Shown here in pieces: positions 1-13,300 of a DNA stretch of 64,000 nucleotides. Source of the stretch: Rutidosis leptorrhynchoides (taxonomy: Eukaryota > Streptophyta > Magnoliopsida > Asterales > Asteraceae). The stretch covers positions 83,049,001 through 83,113,000 of the forward strand of contig NC_092342.1 in assembly GCF_046630445.1 (NCBI RefSeq), given 5' to 3'. The notes below the pieces were generated by a model. That model saw only the letters and a list, made by a program, of their open reading frames with translations. It was not told the origin of the DNA and ran no database searches. Numbering within the stretch: position 1 is the first letter of the stretch; each line of letters opens with the position of its first letter. A program made the translations under genes and the position numbers.

Positions 1-2072
1 CCTCATCATTAATCGTAACCACCATCATTATCATTCATCGTTAACATGTCATACTTAATCATCATCAATAATTAATTGATGTGTGTTTGAGTTGGTTGTC
101 GAGGAGGAATCAGGGAAAAGGAATGATGGCTTTAATTTCGTGGCCCAACAGAAGAAAGGATATGGCCCAACAGGAAATCACATCATATTCGGCCCAACTA
201 AAAAAATATATGCCCGTTACATGGTTCTGTTTAATTCTATGGAGTAATAATTCTTCCAGTGGATTAGGTTTAAATAAAATAAAACGCGTTCCTTTCCTTC
301 CATGACTACCCAAAGTCCACGATTTGAGTACTTCCAATAAAATAATCATACACTAACTTAATAGATGATAAATGTCGGCCACTATAATTGGAATTTTCCC
401 CTCCACATATTCGTTTGACAGGAAAATGATAAATATAATAAGTTAAAATGTATTCCACTAGCTATTAAATTGACAAGTGGGATCTTTATTAGCGATGTTT
501 GATGAATGAAGAAAAGAACAGAAAAAAAAAATAAGAGGATGAAAAATACCGCAGTCGGTTCATAGTTATGGCTAGGTGTTGGTGATGTTTATAGGATTTT
601 CGAAATGGTGATTATGTGGCGGTTTGTGGCAACAGAAAGAACACGCATAGCATCAGTAGTTTGAATAGCACATTAGTTTAAATGAGTTTGGTTTGATGAC
701 GGTTTTCATGGTAGTGTTGGATTGCCTGATCCTCGTGACAAGACAAAACAAAAAAATAGCGGGTAGCAGTAATAATTAAAGAAAAGAGCGGACGTGCAGT
801 AGCTGTAACGATTATGGATAGTGGTGATGATGGTTCGATGGATTTGGATGAGGTGCTATGGTGATAATCAGACAGGGATAGAAACCGTAGGTGGTTTAGG
901 ATGAGTTGTATTGGTTGTTTAGAAGTGAGTTAGTGGTAGTTGCAAGACACAAGACAAGGGTTTGGTGTTTATAGTTGATGATTGTTTAGATGGCAGCTTA
1001 CATTTAGGGTGTTTAAGATGGTGGTGCTCGGTTCATAATGGTGGTGAGGTGATGGTTCCCTCGTGATTTTAGAGAGAGAGAAAGATAGGTGGTGGTGATC
1101 GTGGGAAGATGGTGGATGTCCAAAGGTGATGAAGGGTGTCGATTAACAAAAGAAAATAGAAGAGGATTGGTGAGTTTGATTGTTGTAGAGAAATTAAAAT
1201 GATCGCTTACATGATATTGTGTATGTATATATATATATATATATCTACATATATGAATATGTTTATATAGAAAGAAAAGTAGAGAAAGAGTGTTAGAAAA
1301 GTAGAGAAAGAGTGATCAGATGGGTTGAGATATAGATAGGAAGTGCTATATAACATAAAGTTTACTAGTAGCCAAATGGAGATATCATGAATTCAAAAGG
1401 AAAACAGTAAAAGTTAATGAATGTGTGGGAAAACAGTAAAAGTTAATGAATGTGTGAGAGAGGTTCTAATTCATATGCATTTACGTGTATATCATTCTAA
1501 CCTAACACTCACTTATTAACTTCCTCACAGACAAGAACAAGAAGCAAAGGAATAAAATATAAAAAGTTGAAAATGAAAGATAACAAATTCGTACAACTTT
1601 TGATATCTTAATTTATTTTTAATTAATATTAATAATTAATAATAATTATATTAATAATAATATTGATAATATTATTAATAATAACAAATACTAATAATAA
1701 TAATAATAGAAAAAATAATAATAATAAATTATCTCTTAATAAATAAAAATAATTTTATTAATAATGATAATGATAAAAATAGAACAATAACAATAATGTC
1801 AATACTAAATAATAATTTATAATAAAATAATATTACCACATAACAATTTAAATGAATTATTATGAATTTATATATATATATATATATATTATTTACAATT
1901 TACCTATTTTACAATTAATTGTTCATGAATCGTTGGGAACAGTTAGATGGTAATTGGTTATATGAACATAGTTTCGAAATTTTCGAGACTCACCATTACA
2001 AACTTTGCTTATCGTGTCGAAATCATGTAAAGATTAAGTTTAAATTTGGTCGAAAATTTCCGGGTCGTCACA
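1..2072 (-). mobile_element. 3' LTR (partial) of LARD-like gypsy element
   Basis: Positions 1-2072 repeat at 8317-9980 with only scattered substitutions, plus one block (about 1221-1660) missing from the right copy. On the minus strand the LTR begins TGTGACGACCCGG at 2072, directly after a purine-rich stretch ending GGGTAGGTAC, which is the usual polypurine-tract/LTR junction of long-LTR gypsy elements. The rest of the LTR lies before the window. No coding sequence is supported: the short open frames in it are not related to known proteins. Confidence 0.85.
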
Positions 2073-2110
2073 GTACCTACCCGTTAAAGAAATTTCGTCC
2101 CGAAATTTGA
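2073..2110 (-). other. Polypurine tract of LARD-like element
   Basis: Read on the minus strand, this stretch holds TTTCGGGACGAAATTT followed by ACGGGTAGGTAC and then the LTR start. The same arrangement is seen at 10266-10300 and 44064-44100 ahead of the other two gypsy 3' LTRs, which supports its role as the plus-strand primer of reverse transcription. Confidence 0.7.
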
Positions 2111-4896
2111 TCGAGGCGGTCATGGCTAACATAAAAATGTTTTTATGACGAATTTGAGCTGATAAATAGAGTTTTATTACTGTTGAGTAATATGGATAAG
2201 ATAATTCGATTACTCGAAGAGTACGAGTGAAGCTATCGCTAAATAGTAAAATGAGAAAGACATGGTTCATCATAACTTTTGACTAGTCATGGTTGAATTC
2301 CGGAATTCAAGGGATTTAAAGAAAATCTTCGAAATCCAAAAGATTTGATTCTTCGGCTAATAAGAAAATTAAGATCTCTATAATTAAATATGGTGATCTG
2401 CCTCGATTACTCTGTCTGATATTTTCATTATAAATTAAACTTTTCCCGTTCCAATATTTTTCACCACTCTCATTTTCTATACTTTAATTCATATTTCCAA
2501 ATCATCAGTCAATATGCTTCATCCAGTTTCCATTCTAGATATATTCCTGACTTTCATATCTGTCATTCTCCTTTTTCATTTACCACCGGAGGAATCTGTC
2601 TACTTCTACTATGCTCTTGGGTTTATAGTGTTTTAGTTCTCCCGAGTCTTTATATTGCTATTCGTATTAATATCCAAGGTTTATAACCTCCGTGTTGCTA
2701 TTGGGCTTTATATTTTCTCTTATATTTTGGAGCTCTTTGCCTTTTTATTCTCCTCTCGACCTCTTGTAAAGCGAGTAATGATCCAGAATTCGTAAGTATG
2801 GAGTTTCGAATGAACTTAATGTTCTAAACAAGAAAGAACGTAATAGCACGATTTGATTTGTCAAATTACCAGAATCACTGAGAATAGAACTATCAAGAAT
2901 ATACTTTCTTAATATGTTCAGAAGTTAAGCAGAATGAAAGAGTTATGCGACATGGCACATGATGACGTTATGATCTGTGAATCATCATGTCCCATTAGAA
3001 ACTCAGCATGACTTACTGTAATATAATCACGTTGGCCAAGCGTCATTATATTATACTAACTCATGATTCAATTCCCCACACTTCTCCACAATTCATTCAT
3101 AATTTATACTTAGATTTTTTATAGAAGTTTCCAATAAAATGGAATACAGAAAACACGAAGAGATAGATAATTTCGGACAAGAATATTTATGAAAATATCC
3201 TCAGAAATATCGAAGATATTTATGATGATATTTTGGAATTTCTAAGTTCGAAGGTTGATGAAGAAAAATTTTCCGCAAGATTTTAACATGACTTCGGAGC
3301 AAGATATTCTCTATAGATTTCATCGGATCCAGAATTACCTGGATTCTTTGAATATAGGTTTTGGTCCTTGTATTTGTCCTTGGTTTCCTTCATTGTTAGC
3401 TCAATCCATTTTTCAGTACCAAATTTTCTATCGAGCGTTCCCAACACTCCATTCTTTATTATCAAACTTTTGGCCGTTTAGACCATCTACGATTTTGCTG
3501 TTTCCTCTGCATTTAATACAGCCATATCTGAATCGTCGGTTATCAATCTGAGGTGTTTTCAGGAGAATTGTGTTTTTAGATGATTAAACGCTGATGGTAG
3601 TATGGTGGAATATAAAAAGTACTCTGTTAACAATAAAGGAGCACGCATATATATCAAGGTTATAATAAGGTTGTTTTGAATGAAAAGTCGATGTTGTCTT
3701 GCTGGAGCTGTGACAAAATTGGCTATTTTGAAAAAGAACTGCAAAGTTATTTTAGGTAATAATAATGCCAAAGGAGCTAGCACAGACACGTGTTAAATGT
3801 TTACACAGATTTCGAGTGTTTTCAGGTGCATAACTATATGCATCAATCTCTTCTTCCGTAGATGAAGTGCGGTTGGTTCATCCTATCGATTGAAGTGTTT
3901 TCAAGAATCACGAAATGTTTGAACGCGGATTGTAATCGTCAAGATACAAATGAGATTTAAGATGAAATCAAGTGGCAAACTTGAAGAATTGTTTAGTTTC
4001 ATATGTTATAATCAATATTTTAATTCTTTTTAATTGTCCAATGTTATTAGTCCACAGTCGATAGTCCACAGTTAACAGTCCAGTAATTCATATATAGTTT
4101 AATATATTATATTCGAATTAATTAATACGTGTCGTGACCCGTATACGTCTTAGACTCGATCACAACTCAAACTATATATATTATTGTAGAATCAACATCA
4201 ACCCTGTATAGGTAACTCCAGCATTACTGCATATAGAGTGTCTTTCGTTATTCCAAATAATATATATAGATGCGTCGATATGATATGTCAAAACCTTGTA
4301 TACGTGTCCCGATATTTAAAGTGCGTAAAATAAATAACAGAAATTAAATGACGATAAATAAAATTGCAATAATTAAATTGCGATAAATAAACTGCGATAA
4401 ATAAAATGTAATCAGTTAGCTAGGAACAGTTAGCTAGGATTTGGTTAGCGTGGATTCTTAACAAAATTTCTCATAGTTAATTTGTTTGTTTCTAACAAAT
4501 TTTATTTTGTCCAATGTTTTCTTCATTATGCCACTTGTTGGATTCTGATAAGTCAAAATCCAAATATGAAATTTGAATGAAAATGGTTATTCTGCAGTGA
4601 ACTGATACATATATCGGTGGTTGTAAGTAGGATAGTAAATGACTGTTGGATTAGATTTGAAAGAATGTACAGTGTACTTATTAATGTGAAATCTAAATAT
4701 TCCTCGGGTATTACCTACCCGTTAAAATATTTTCACCACTAATAGTTTGTACAAAAGAATTTTTAATTACAATCTTTATGAAAATATACTTACATATATA
4801 TTTTCTTCAGATGTAATCATGGATTTAATGAGTTAATATGATATTAATCTCATTTGATTTACCGTTAGAACAAGAATATATATAATCTCTAAAACA

Positions 4897-5530
4897 TTAG
4901 AGATTACATAATCGCCATGTCGAACGAAGATAAATGATGTAAACGTCATGTAGAACGATGATTATACTCGAGGTATAGAATGAGATGTTGAGGCATGGAT
5001 TGTTGATGGTACTGGAGCTGTTACTGATGGTACTGTTGGTACCGATGATGTTGTTGAAGCTGATAAATTTTGCACCATATTCTCCAAAAATCATTACTCA
5101 GGCCCGAAGCTCGTTGACTTCTTCGATTACTCCGGGATGATCGTCGGTAAGAATGAGCAAATGAATAAGGTTTAGAATCTGAGATAGTATGTAATCATGA
5201 TGAGATATTTGAGAGATGAGGGTAAAAATGGTATTTCGGACTGGTTCGCCTGTGAATGCTTCAGGTTCTTCACCAAGAGGTAATATGTTGGGAGGGAAAA
5301 AAATCTCCTTCTTCGCAATCCCATTGATTAAGTGGACTACGAACTCATCAGATGAATTGAAGATGACTAGTTGGTTGATCCATTTCATTTACACTGCTTT
5401 CTGAGCTTAGGTGAATATCCATGTCGGAATAGCTGTCGGAATAACTATCGGAATAGCTATAGGAATCTGAGGGACTCGAACTAGTTGAGGGATTCACCTC
5501 GTACGATCAGATGAAGGATTTTCGATAAGA
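4897..5530 (-). pseudogene. Possible gag remnant of LARD-like element
   Basis: On the minus strand, about 5480-5400 encodes a short repeat rich in Asp, Ser and Tyr (DSYSYSDSYSDS). It is followed by a 96-codon open frame (5388-5098), a stop, and a 65-codon open frame (5094-4897) almost abutting it. The acidic low-complexity stretch resembles the N-terminus of the gag in element B (41579), and the place, just after the primer binding site, fits gag. There is no zinc knuckle and no recognisable capsid domain, and the Asp/Ser-rich stretch and the 96-codon frame are in different frames. I treat it as decayed coding sequence. It could equally be unrelated chance ORFs. Confidence 0.35.
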
Positions 5531-5916
5531 AATAGATTATAGGATGTAGATTAATACCCTGCAATACATAATTTACATATGCGTATTATACATAATTTAC
5601 ATATGCATATATAATACTAAAATCCCATAAATTACGGAGGAATCTACGGAAGCTGTCAGGCAAATTCTACAGTAATAGATACGCTAAGATATGAATTTTT
5701 GTCTGTACACTATTCATGTAATCCAGGCAGTAAGATATGTCTAGATTAAGAATGATAAGCAAGTGATTCCCTAAGGATGATAAGCAGGTAATTTTCGACA
5801 CGAAATGATAAGCAAAACTTTTGACATGCAGACACGATCGAAGTCCAGACTTACTAATGCATCTAAACAACTATCAGTTAGACACACTAACGCAAGACTG
5901 GTTCGCTAAGACCACC

Positions 5917-5928
5917 GCTCTGATACCA
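5917..5928 (-). other. Primer binding site (tRNA-iMet type)
   Basis: The minus strand reads TGGTATCAGAGC, the standard complement of the initiator Met tRNA 3' end, two bases inside the LTR end at 5931. It fixes the orientation (minus) and shows that 5931-9980 is the 5' LTR. Confidence 0.85.
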
Positions 5929-6799
5929 ACTGCAGTGACCCGTCCTAATCCATCTGGACGAAGTCTTCAACAGTTGGTCCCATTGCGAGGTTCTGACCTC
6001 TATATGCCATGAACGACTCCATGTAATATGAGCAAATGCACAGTGGAAGATTTCTTTCATACATGAGAATAAACATGCTTTAAAGTGTCAACCAAAAGGT
6101 TGGTGAGTTCATAAGTTTATCATAAAATAATAAAATTTATCATTTTGATAGACCACAAGATTTAAATGCTGCATGGTACAAATGGGCCCGAATCCTATAC
6201 CCACCTGTAATGTACATGCGATATTTTTTAAATTCATTACACATTTCTCGTGTACGAAAACATTTTTCATAAAACTTAGTAACCGTACACATATCTCGTG
6301 CACAAAAATAACATACACATAACCTGTGTATAAAATCATTCTCTCGATACATAACATTCACTTTTCATTTCTTTCATAGCTTGGCTTGGTAACCGACCTT
6401 AACATATAATGCGCATAATAATATCCCCAAAACAGAACATCTTGTCTGTATAATAATCATATAAACTTCGAAGTACTAAACACCACGCCCACTAGCCCTT
6501 CCGTCTAGTGAACATTCTGGGTGGGGGTGTTAAACCCGGTAGCTACCTTTAGGATTCGCGTCAATTAGGCGTGCACTAATTCTCAAAATTAGTGATGTTC
6601 CCTAATCCTTAGGTTACCAAGCAATAATAATCAGGGAAAAAATATTCATATCAATTGTGGCAATTATCACGTTCACATAATTCAATGGTGGCAATTATTA
6701 CGTCCACATAATTCATTCGAGGAATGTTTTACTTGTGTCTATCTCGTCAAACATTTATAAAAGCATTTTATGTATTCGCAGTTCAAAATGTATTTCAAA

Positions 6800-7165
6800 A
6801 GCATTTAATAAAGCAGTTGTAAAAGTAGCGCATGTATTCTCAGTCCCAAAAATGTAAAGAGTAAAAGGGAATCAAATGAACTCACACATATAAATATTGT
6901 AAAACAGTTAATAAAGCATTTGCATGTATTCTCAGCCCAAAAATATAACGAGTAAAAAGGGAGTAAATGAACTCACACATATAAATATTGTAAAACAGTT
7001 AATAAAGCATTTGCATGTATTTTCAGCCCAAAAATGTAATGAGGAAAAAGGGAGTAAATGAACTCACACATATAAATATTGTAAAACAGTTAATAAAGCA
7101 TTTGCATGTATTCTCAGCCCAAAAATGTAATGAGTAAAAAGGGAGTAAATGAACTCACCATACTG
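6800..7165. repeat. About 91-bp tandem repeat in LTR, 3-4 copies
   Basis: The phrase TGAACTCACACATATAAATA recurs at 6877, 6968 and 7060, and a diverged copy starts at 7150, giving unit lengths of 90-92 bp. Each unit also carries AATAAAGCATTTGCATGTAT and a run resembling AAAAAGGGAGTAAA. A diverged half unit lies upstream from about 6800. Confidence 0.85.
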
Positions 7166-7512
7166 TATTTTGAAGTAAAAATACATATGACGATATTGAA
7201 CAAGTGTAGGGTTGGTCTCGGATTCACGAACCTATATCATTTATATATATATATATTAACACATATAGTTGTAATCAAATAAATTCATATATTATATCTT
7301 AATTTATATATCTTATATATTTAATTTGTATATAGTTAATATTTATATAGTTTACTATTATATTTAAAATCAATAACTTGTTATATGTAAATTTATATAA
7401 ATAATCTTAATATATATAATTATATGTAATATTATGGTAGTTGTAATATATATACTCTTATATAGAAAATATTTATTCGTTATAATAATATTGTTAATAT
7501 AAAATTGTAATC

Positions 7513-7517
<5 letters not shown>

Positions 7518-7602
<85 letters not shown>
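7518..7602. repeat. (AAT)n microsatellite
   Basis: Uninterrupted trinucleotide AAT/TAA repeat inside the 5' LTR of the LARD-like element, followed by 150 bp of imperfect AAT-rich sequence. Confidence 0.95.
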
Positions 7603-7607
<5 letters not shown>

Positions 7608-7823
7608 CAATAATAATAGAAGTAATAATATTAATGATAATAATAATGATAATATTACTACTAATAATAATAACTATATAAAAATAATGATTTTGCTAAC
7701 AATAATAATACTAACATTTATTTTAATAATTATAATGATAATAATGATAAGAATAATAATAATAAAAGTAATTAAATTAGATAACTACCTCAAAGAAGTA
7801 TTTCTTAAAAAAAAAATTTCCAA

Positions 7824-7885
7824 GTCAGGTTTGAACCCGCGACGTCCCGCTAACCCAATAAGAACCTAAACCATTATGCTACACA
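7824..7885 (-). repeat. tRNA-like segment (A and B box) in LTR
   Basis: The minus strand carries an A-box-like TAGCATAATGGTTTAGG (about 7865-7881) and a B-box-like GCGGGTTCAAACCTGAC (7824-7840), spaced as in tRNA genes or tRNA-derived SINEs. It does not fold into a complete tRNA by eye and has no obvious anticodon arm, so it is not annotated as a functional tRNA. Confidence 0.45.
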
Positions 7886-7977
7886 TCCATTTCTGTTTTA
7901 ATCATAGCCTGAATCATTTTCTTAATATATCTGTCTATTTCTTCTTCCTCTTCTCCTTTTAAAAAAAATTGCCGCTG

Positions 7978-8044
7978 CCAAGATTCGAACCCAAGACCTC
8001 TAAGTTAACCAACAATATTCCAAACTACTCGTCTGCTCTAACAT
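7978..8044 (-). repeat. Second tRNA-like segment in LTR
   Basis: A second minus-strand unit has a good B box (GGGTTCGAATCTTGG, 7978-7992) and a weaker A-box region near 8031-8043. It lies about 150 bp from the first and in the same orientation. Together they may be remnants of a SINE insertion or of a dimeric tRNA-like unit captured by the LTR. Confidence 0.4.
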
Positions 8045-9741
8045 ATCTGTTCTAATTCATCCTTTAGATATTTTAACCCATTTAAATGAAGTCCATTTAC
8101 AATAGTAAAGCCCAATTAGTAAAACCCATTTTATCAAACCCAATTATCAAATTAATGGTTTTTTAATTCTGAGCAGTAGCAAACCCTCATCATCATTCAT
8201 CATAATCATCTGTTATTATCATCGCATCATTCATTATCATGATCATCCAACACAATCGTCATCATCATCTCATAATTGCATCATCATCAACTAATCAATT
8301 ATCTTCATCATTTTGCCTCATCATTAATCGTAACCACCATCATTATCATTCATCGTTAACATGTCATACTTAATCATCATCAATAATTAATTGATGTGTG
8401 TTTGAGTTGGTTGTCGAGGAGGAATCAGGGAAAAGGAATGATGGCTTTAATTTCGTGGCCCAACAGAAGAAAGGTTATGGCCCAACAGGAAATCACATCA
8501 TATTCGGCCCAACTAAAAAAATATATGCCCGTTACATGGTTCTGTTTAATTCTATGGAGTAATAATTCTTCCAGTGGATTAGGTTTAAATAAAATAAAAC
8601 GCGCTCCTTTCCTTCCATGACTACCCAAAGTCCACGATTTGAGTACTTCCAATAAAATAATCATTCACAAACTTAATAGATGATAAATGTCGGCCACTAT
8701 AATTGGAATTGTCCCCTCCACATATTCGTTTGACAGGAAAATGATAAATATAATAAGTTAAAATGTATTCCACTAGCTATTAAATTAACAAGTGGGATCT
8801 TTATTAGCGATGTTTGATGAATGAAGAAAAGAACAGAAAAAAAAAATAACAGGATGAAAAATACCACAGTCGGTTCACAGTTATGGCTAGGTGTTGGTGA
8901 TGTTTATAGGATTTTCGAAATGGTCATTATGTGGCGGTTTGTGGCAACAGAAAGAACACGCATAGCAGCAGTAATTTGAATAGCACATTAGTTTAAATGA
9001 GTTTGGTTTGATGACGGTTTTCATGGTAGTGTTGGATTGCCTGATCCTCGTGACAAAAAAAAAAAAAATAGCGGGTAGCAGTAATAATTAAAGAAAAGAG
9101 CGGACGTGCAGCAGCTGTAACGATTATGGATAGTGGTGATGATTGTTTGATGGATTTAGATGAGGTGCTATGGTGATAATCGGACAGGGATAGAAACCGT
9201 AGGTGGTTTAGGATGAGTTGTGTTGGTTGTTTAGAAGTGAGTTAGTGGTAGTTGCAAGACACAAGACAAAGGTTTGGTGTTTATAGTTGATGATTGTTTA
9301 GATGTCGGCTTACATTTAGGGTGTTTAAGATGGTGGTGCTCGGTTCATAGTGGTGGTGAGGTGATGGTTCCCTCGTGATTTTAGAGAGAGAGAAAGATAG
9401 GTGGTGGTGATCGTGGGAAGATGGTGGATGTCCAAAGGTGATGAAGGGTGTTGATTAACAAAAGAAAATAGAAGAGGATTGGTGAGTTTGATTGTTGTAG
9501 AGAAATTAAAATGATCGCTTACATGATATTGTGTATGTATATATATATTATTAATAATAACAAATACTAATAATAATAATAATAGAAATAATAATAATAA
9601 TAAATTATCTCTTAATAAATAAAAATAATTTTATTAATAATGATAATGATAAAAATAGAACAATAACAATAATGTCAATACTAAATAATAATTTATAATA
9701 AAATAATATTACCACATAACTATTTAAATGAATTATTATGA

Positions 9742-9778
<37 letters not shown>

Positions 9779-9980
9779 TACATATATACATATATATTAT
9801 TTACAATTTACCTATTTTACAATTAATTGTTCGTGAATCGTTGGGAACAGTCAGATGGTAATTGGTTATATGAACATAGTTCCGAAATTTTCGAGACTCA
9901 CCATTACAGACTTTGCTTATCGTGTCGAAATCATGTAAAGATTAAGTTTAAATTTGGTCGAAAATTTCCAGGTCGTCACA

Positions 9981-10265
9981 CATAACACTTTCCACGTCTC
10001 GAATTTGAAGAAATGTTTTGCTAAAGAAGATCTCACTATTCCGTTAGATGAAATCCAAATCAACGAATAACTTCAATTCATCGAAGAACCCATCGAAATA
10101 ATGGATCGTGAGATTAAAAGGCTTAAACAAAACAAGATACCAATTGTTAAGGTTCGATGGAATGCTCGTAGAGGACCCGAGTTCACCTGGGAATGAGAAG
10201 ATTAGATGAAGAAGAAATACCCGCACTTATTTCCAGAAGATACGTCAATACCTCCAACTGCTTAA
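9981..10265 (+). pseudogene. Ty3/gypsy pol C-terminus with chromodomain (fragment)
   Basis: The plus frame starting at 9981 encodes the end of an integrase: HNTFHVSNLKKC, then a segment rich in Glu/Lys, then a chromodomain-like end with VKVRWN and GPEFTWE, closing at a stop at 10263-10265. Three internal stops (after QINE, after FTWE and two codons later) show it is dead. The order matches Tekay/Del-type chromoviruses, where this tail directs insertion to particular chromatin. The rest of pol lies left of the LARD-like insertion, outside the window. The polypurine tract and 3' LTR follow directly. Confidence 0.8.
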
Positions 10266-10300
10266 AATTTCGGGACGAAATTTAATTAACGGGTAGGTAC
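10266..10300 (+). other. Polypurine tract of gypsy element
   Basis: TTTCGGGACGAAATTT followed by ACGGGTAGGTAC lies immediately before the LTR start TGTAGTGACCCG at 10301. Confidence 0.75.
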
Positions 10301-13300
10301 TGTAGTGACCCGAACTTTTCCATGTTTATATATATTAAATGAAATTGTTATTTACATGATTAAGTGTTTCCAACATGTTAAGCAATCAAACTTGTTAATA
10401 CTTGATTAATTGAAATAGGTTTCATATAGACAATTGACCACCCAAGTTAACCGGTAATTCACGAACGTTAAAACTTGTAAAAACTATATGATGACATATA
10501 TATGATTATATATATATAGTTAACATGATAGTATGATAAGTAAGTATCTCATTAGTATTTTAACAATGAGTTATATACATAAAATTGAGTTTATTAAATT
10601 AAGAAACTCGAAACGATATATATAACTATTATCGTTATAACAACGTCTTACTAAATACATATGAATTATATTAAGATATTGATACACTATGTTTAATCAT
10701 GATAAATGATAAGTAAATATGTCATTAAGTGTATTAACAATGAACTACATATGTAAAAACAAGACTACTAACTTAATGATTTCGAAACGAGACATATATG
10801 TAACGATTATCGTTGTAACAACATTTAACTGTACATATATCATACTAAGATATATTAATATATCATAATATTATGATAATGTAATAATTTAACATCTCTT
10901 TATATATAATAAACAATGGGTTAACAACATTTAACAAGATCGTTAACCTAAAGGTTTCAAAACAACATTTACATGTAACGACTAACGATGACTTAACGAC
11001 TCAGTTAAAATGTATATACATGTAGTATTTTAATATGTATTCATACACTTTTGAAAGACTTCAAGACACTTATCAAAATACTTCTACTTAACAAAAATGC
11101 TTACAATTACATCCTCGTTCAGTTTCATCAACAATTCTACTCGTATGCACCCGTATTCGTACTCATACAATACACAGCTTTTAGATGTATGTACTATTGG
11201 TATATACACTCCAATGATCAGCTCTTAGTAGCCCATGTGAGTTACCTAACACATGTGAGAACCATCATTTGGAAACTAGCATGAAATATCTCATAAAATT
11301 AAAAAATATTAGTAATCATTCATGACTTATTTACATGTAAACAAAATTACACATCCTTTATATCTAATCCATATACCAACGACCAAAAACACCTACAAAC
11401 ACTTTCATTCTTCAATTTTCTTCATCAAATTGATCTCTCTCAAGTTCAATCTTCAAGTTCTAAGTGTTCTTCATAAATTCTATAAGTTCTAGTTTCATAA
11501 AATCAAGAATACTTTAAAGTTTGCTAGCTTACTTCCAATCTTGTAAAGTGATCATCCAACCTCAAGAAATCTTTCTTATTTACAGTAAGATATCTTTCTA
11601 ATACAAGGTAATATTCATATTCAAAATTTGATTCATTTTCTATAACTATAACAATCTTATTTCGAGTGGAAATCTTACTTGAACTTGTTTTCGTGTCATG
11701 ATTCTGCTTCAAGAACTTTCAAGCCATCCAAGGATCCTTTGAAGCTAGATCTATTTTTCTCATTTTCAGTAGATTTATCCACAAAACCTGAGGTAGTAAT
11801 GATGTTCATAACATCATTCGATTCATATATATAAAACTACCTTATCCGAAGGCTTAAACTTGAAATCACTAGAACATAGTTTAGTTAATTCTAAACTTGT
11901 TCGCAAACAAAAGTTAATCCTTCTAACTTGACTTTTAAAATCAACTAGACACGTGTTCTATATCTATATGATATACTAACTTAATGATTTAAAACCTGAA
12001 AACACGAAAAACACCGTAAAACTGGATATACGCCATCGTAGTAACACCGCGGGCTGTTTTGGGTTAGTTAATTAAACACTATGATAAACCTTGATTTAAA
12101 AGTTGTTCTTCTGCGAAAATAATTTTTCTTATGAACATGAAACTATATCCAAAAATCATGATTAAACTCAAAGTGGAAGTATGTTTTCTAAAATGGTCAT
12201 CTAGACGTCGTTCTTTCGACTGAAATGACTACCTTTACAAAAATGACTTGTAACTTGTATTTCTGACTATAAACTTATACTTTTTCTGTATAGATTCATA
12301 AACTTAAGTTCAATATGAAACCATAGCAATTGGATTCACTCAAAACGGATTTAAAACGAAGAAGTTATGGGTAAAACAAGATTGGATATTTTTACTTATT
12401 GTAGCTACGTGAAAATTAGTAACAAATCTATATTAATCATATCCTAGTTAACTTATATTGTATAATACATATATTGTAATATATTATACAATCTTGGGAT
12501 ACCATAGACACGTATGCAAATGTTTTGACATACCATATCGACCCATCTATATATATTATTTGAAACAACCATAGACACTCTATATGCAGTAATGTTGGAG
12601 TTAGCTATACAGGGTTGAGGTTGATTCCAAAAATATAAATACTTTGAGTTGTGATCTAGCCTAGACGTGTATACACTGGGTCATGGATTGATTCAAGATA
12701 ATATATATATATCGATTTATTTCTGTACATCTAATTGTGGACAACTAGTTGTAGGTTACTAACAAGGACCGCTGACTTAATAAACTTAAAACATTAAAAC
12801 GTATTAAAAATGTTGTAAATTTATTTTGAACATACTTTGATATATATGTACATATTTGTTAGTGGTTCATGAATCGACCAGTGGCCAAGTCTTACTTCCC
12901 GACGAAGTAAAAATCTGTGAAGGTGAGTTATAGTTCCACTTTTAAAATCTAATATTTTGGGATGAGAATACATGCAGTTTTATAAATATTTTACGAAATA
13001 GACACAAGTAATTGAAACTACATTATATGGGTGAATGATCGAATCCGAATATGCCCCTTTTGCTTGGTAACCTAAGAATTAGTAAACCGATCTACTAATT
13101 GACGCGAATCCTAAAGATAGATCTATTGGGCCTAACGAACCCCATCCAAAGTACCGGATGCTTTAATACTTCGAATTCATTTTTATCATATCCGAAGGAT
13201 TTTCTGGAATGATAGGGGATATTCTTATATGCATCTTGTTAATGTCGGTTACCAGGTGTTCACCATATGAATGAATTTTATCTCTATGTATGGGATGTAT

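Larger units (their letters stand above)
2073..5930 (-). mobile_element. Internal region of LARD-like gypsy element
   Basis: About 3.9 kb lies between the two LTRs of the minus-strand element. No protease, reverse transcriptase, RNase H or integrase motif is visible in any minus frame, so the element is non-autonomous and would need enzymes from a relative. Near the 5' side (about 5560-4897, minus) there is an Asp/Ser/Tyr-rich stretch and two short adjoining open frames that may be a gag remnant. The remaining 2.1-4.9 kb is AT-rich and I see no gene in it. The whole element, including the truncated left LTR, is 1-9980 in this window. Confidence 0.7.
5931..9980 (-). mobile_element. 5' LTR of LARD-like element (4050 bp)
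   Basis: On the minus strand the LTR runs from TGTGACGACC (9980) to GGTCACTGCA (5931), the canonical TG...CA ends, and is followed by the primer binding site. Its right 1.66 kb matches 1-2072. It contains a roughly 91-bp tandem repeat (6800-7165), an (AAT)n tract (about 7518-7602), two tRNA-like segments (7824-8043) and a U5 hairpin (6089-6102). The outer flank is CATAA at 9981; the matching target duplication would lie left of the window. No protein-coding region is supported. Confidence 0.85.

Noticed and set aside
81..349. Open frames on both strands in the LARD LTR, repeated at 8396-8664
   Set aside because: Conserved only because they lie in duplicated LTRs; no known domain and no codon-like constraint visible.
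6800..7165. Regular repeats as a possible CRISPR array
   Set aside because: The 91-bp units are contiguous with no variable spacers, and the sequence is plant retrotransposon LTR.
7824..8044. Functional tRNA genes
   Set aside because: Only A and B boxes are recognisable; no complete cloverleaf can be traced by eye.
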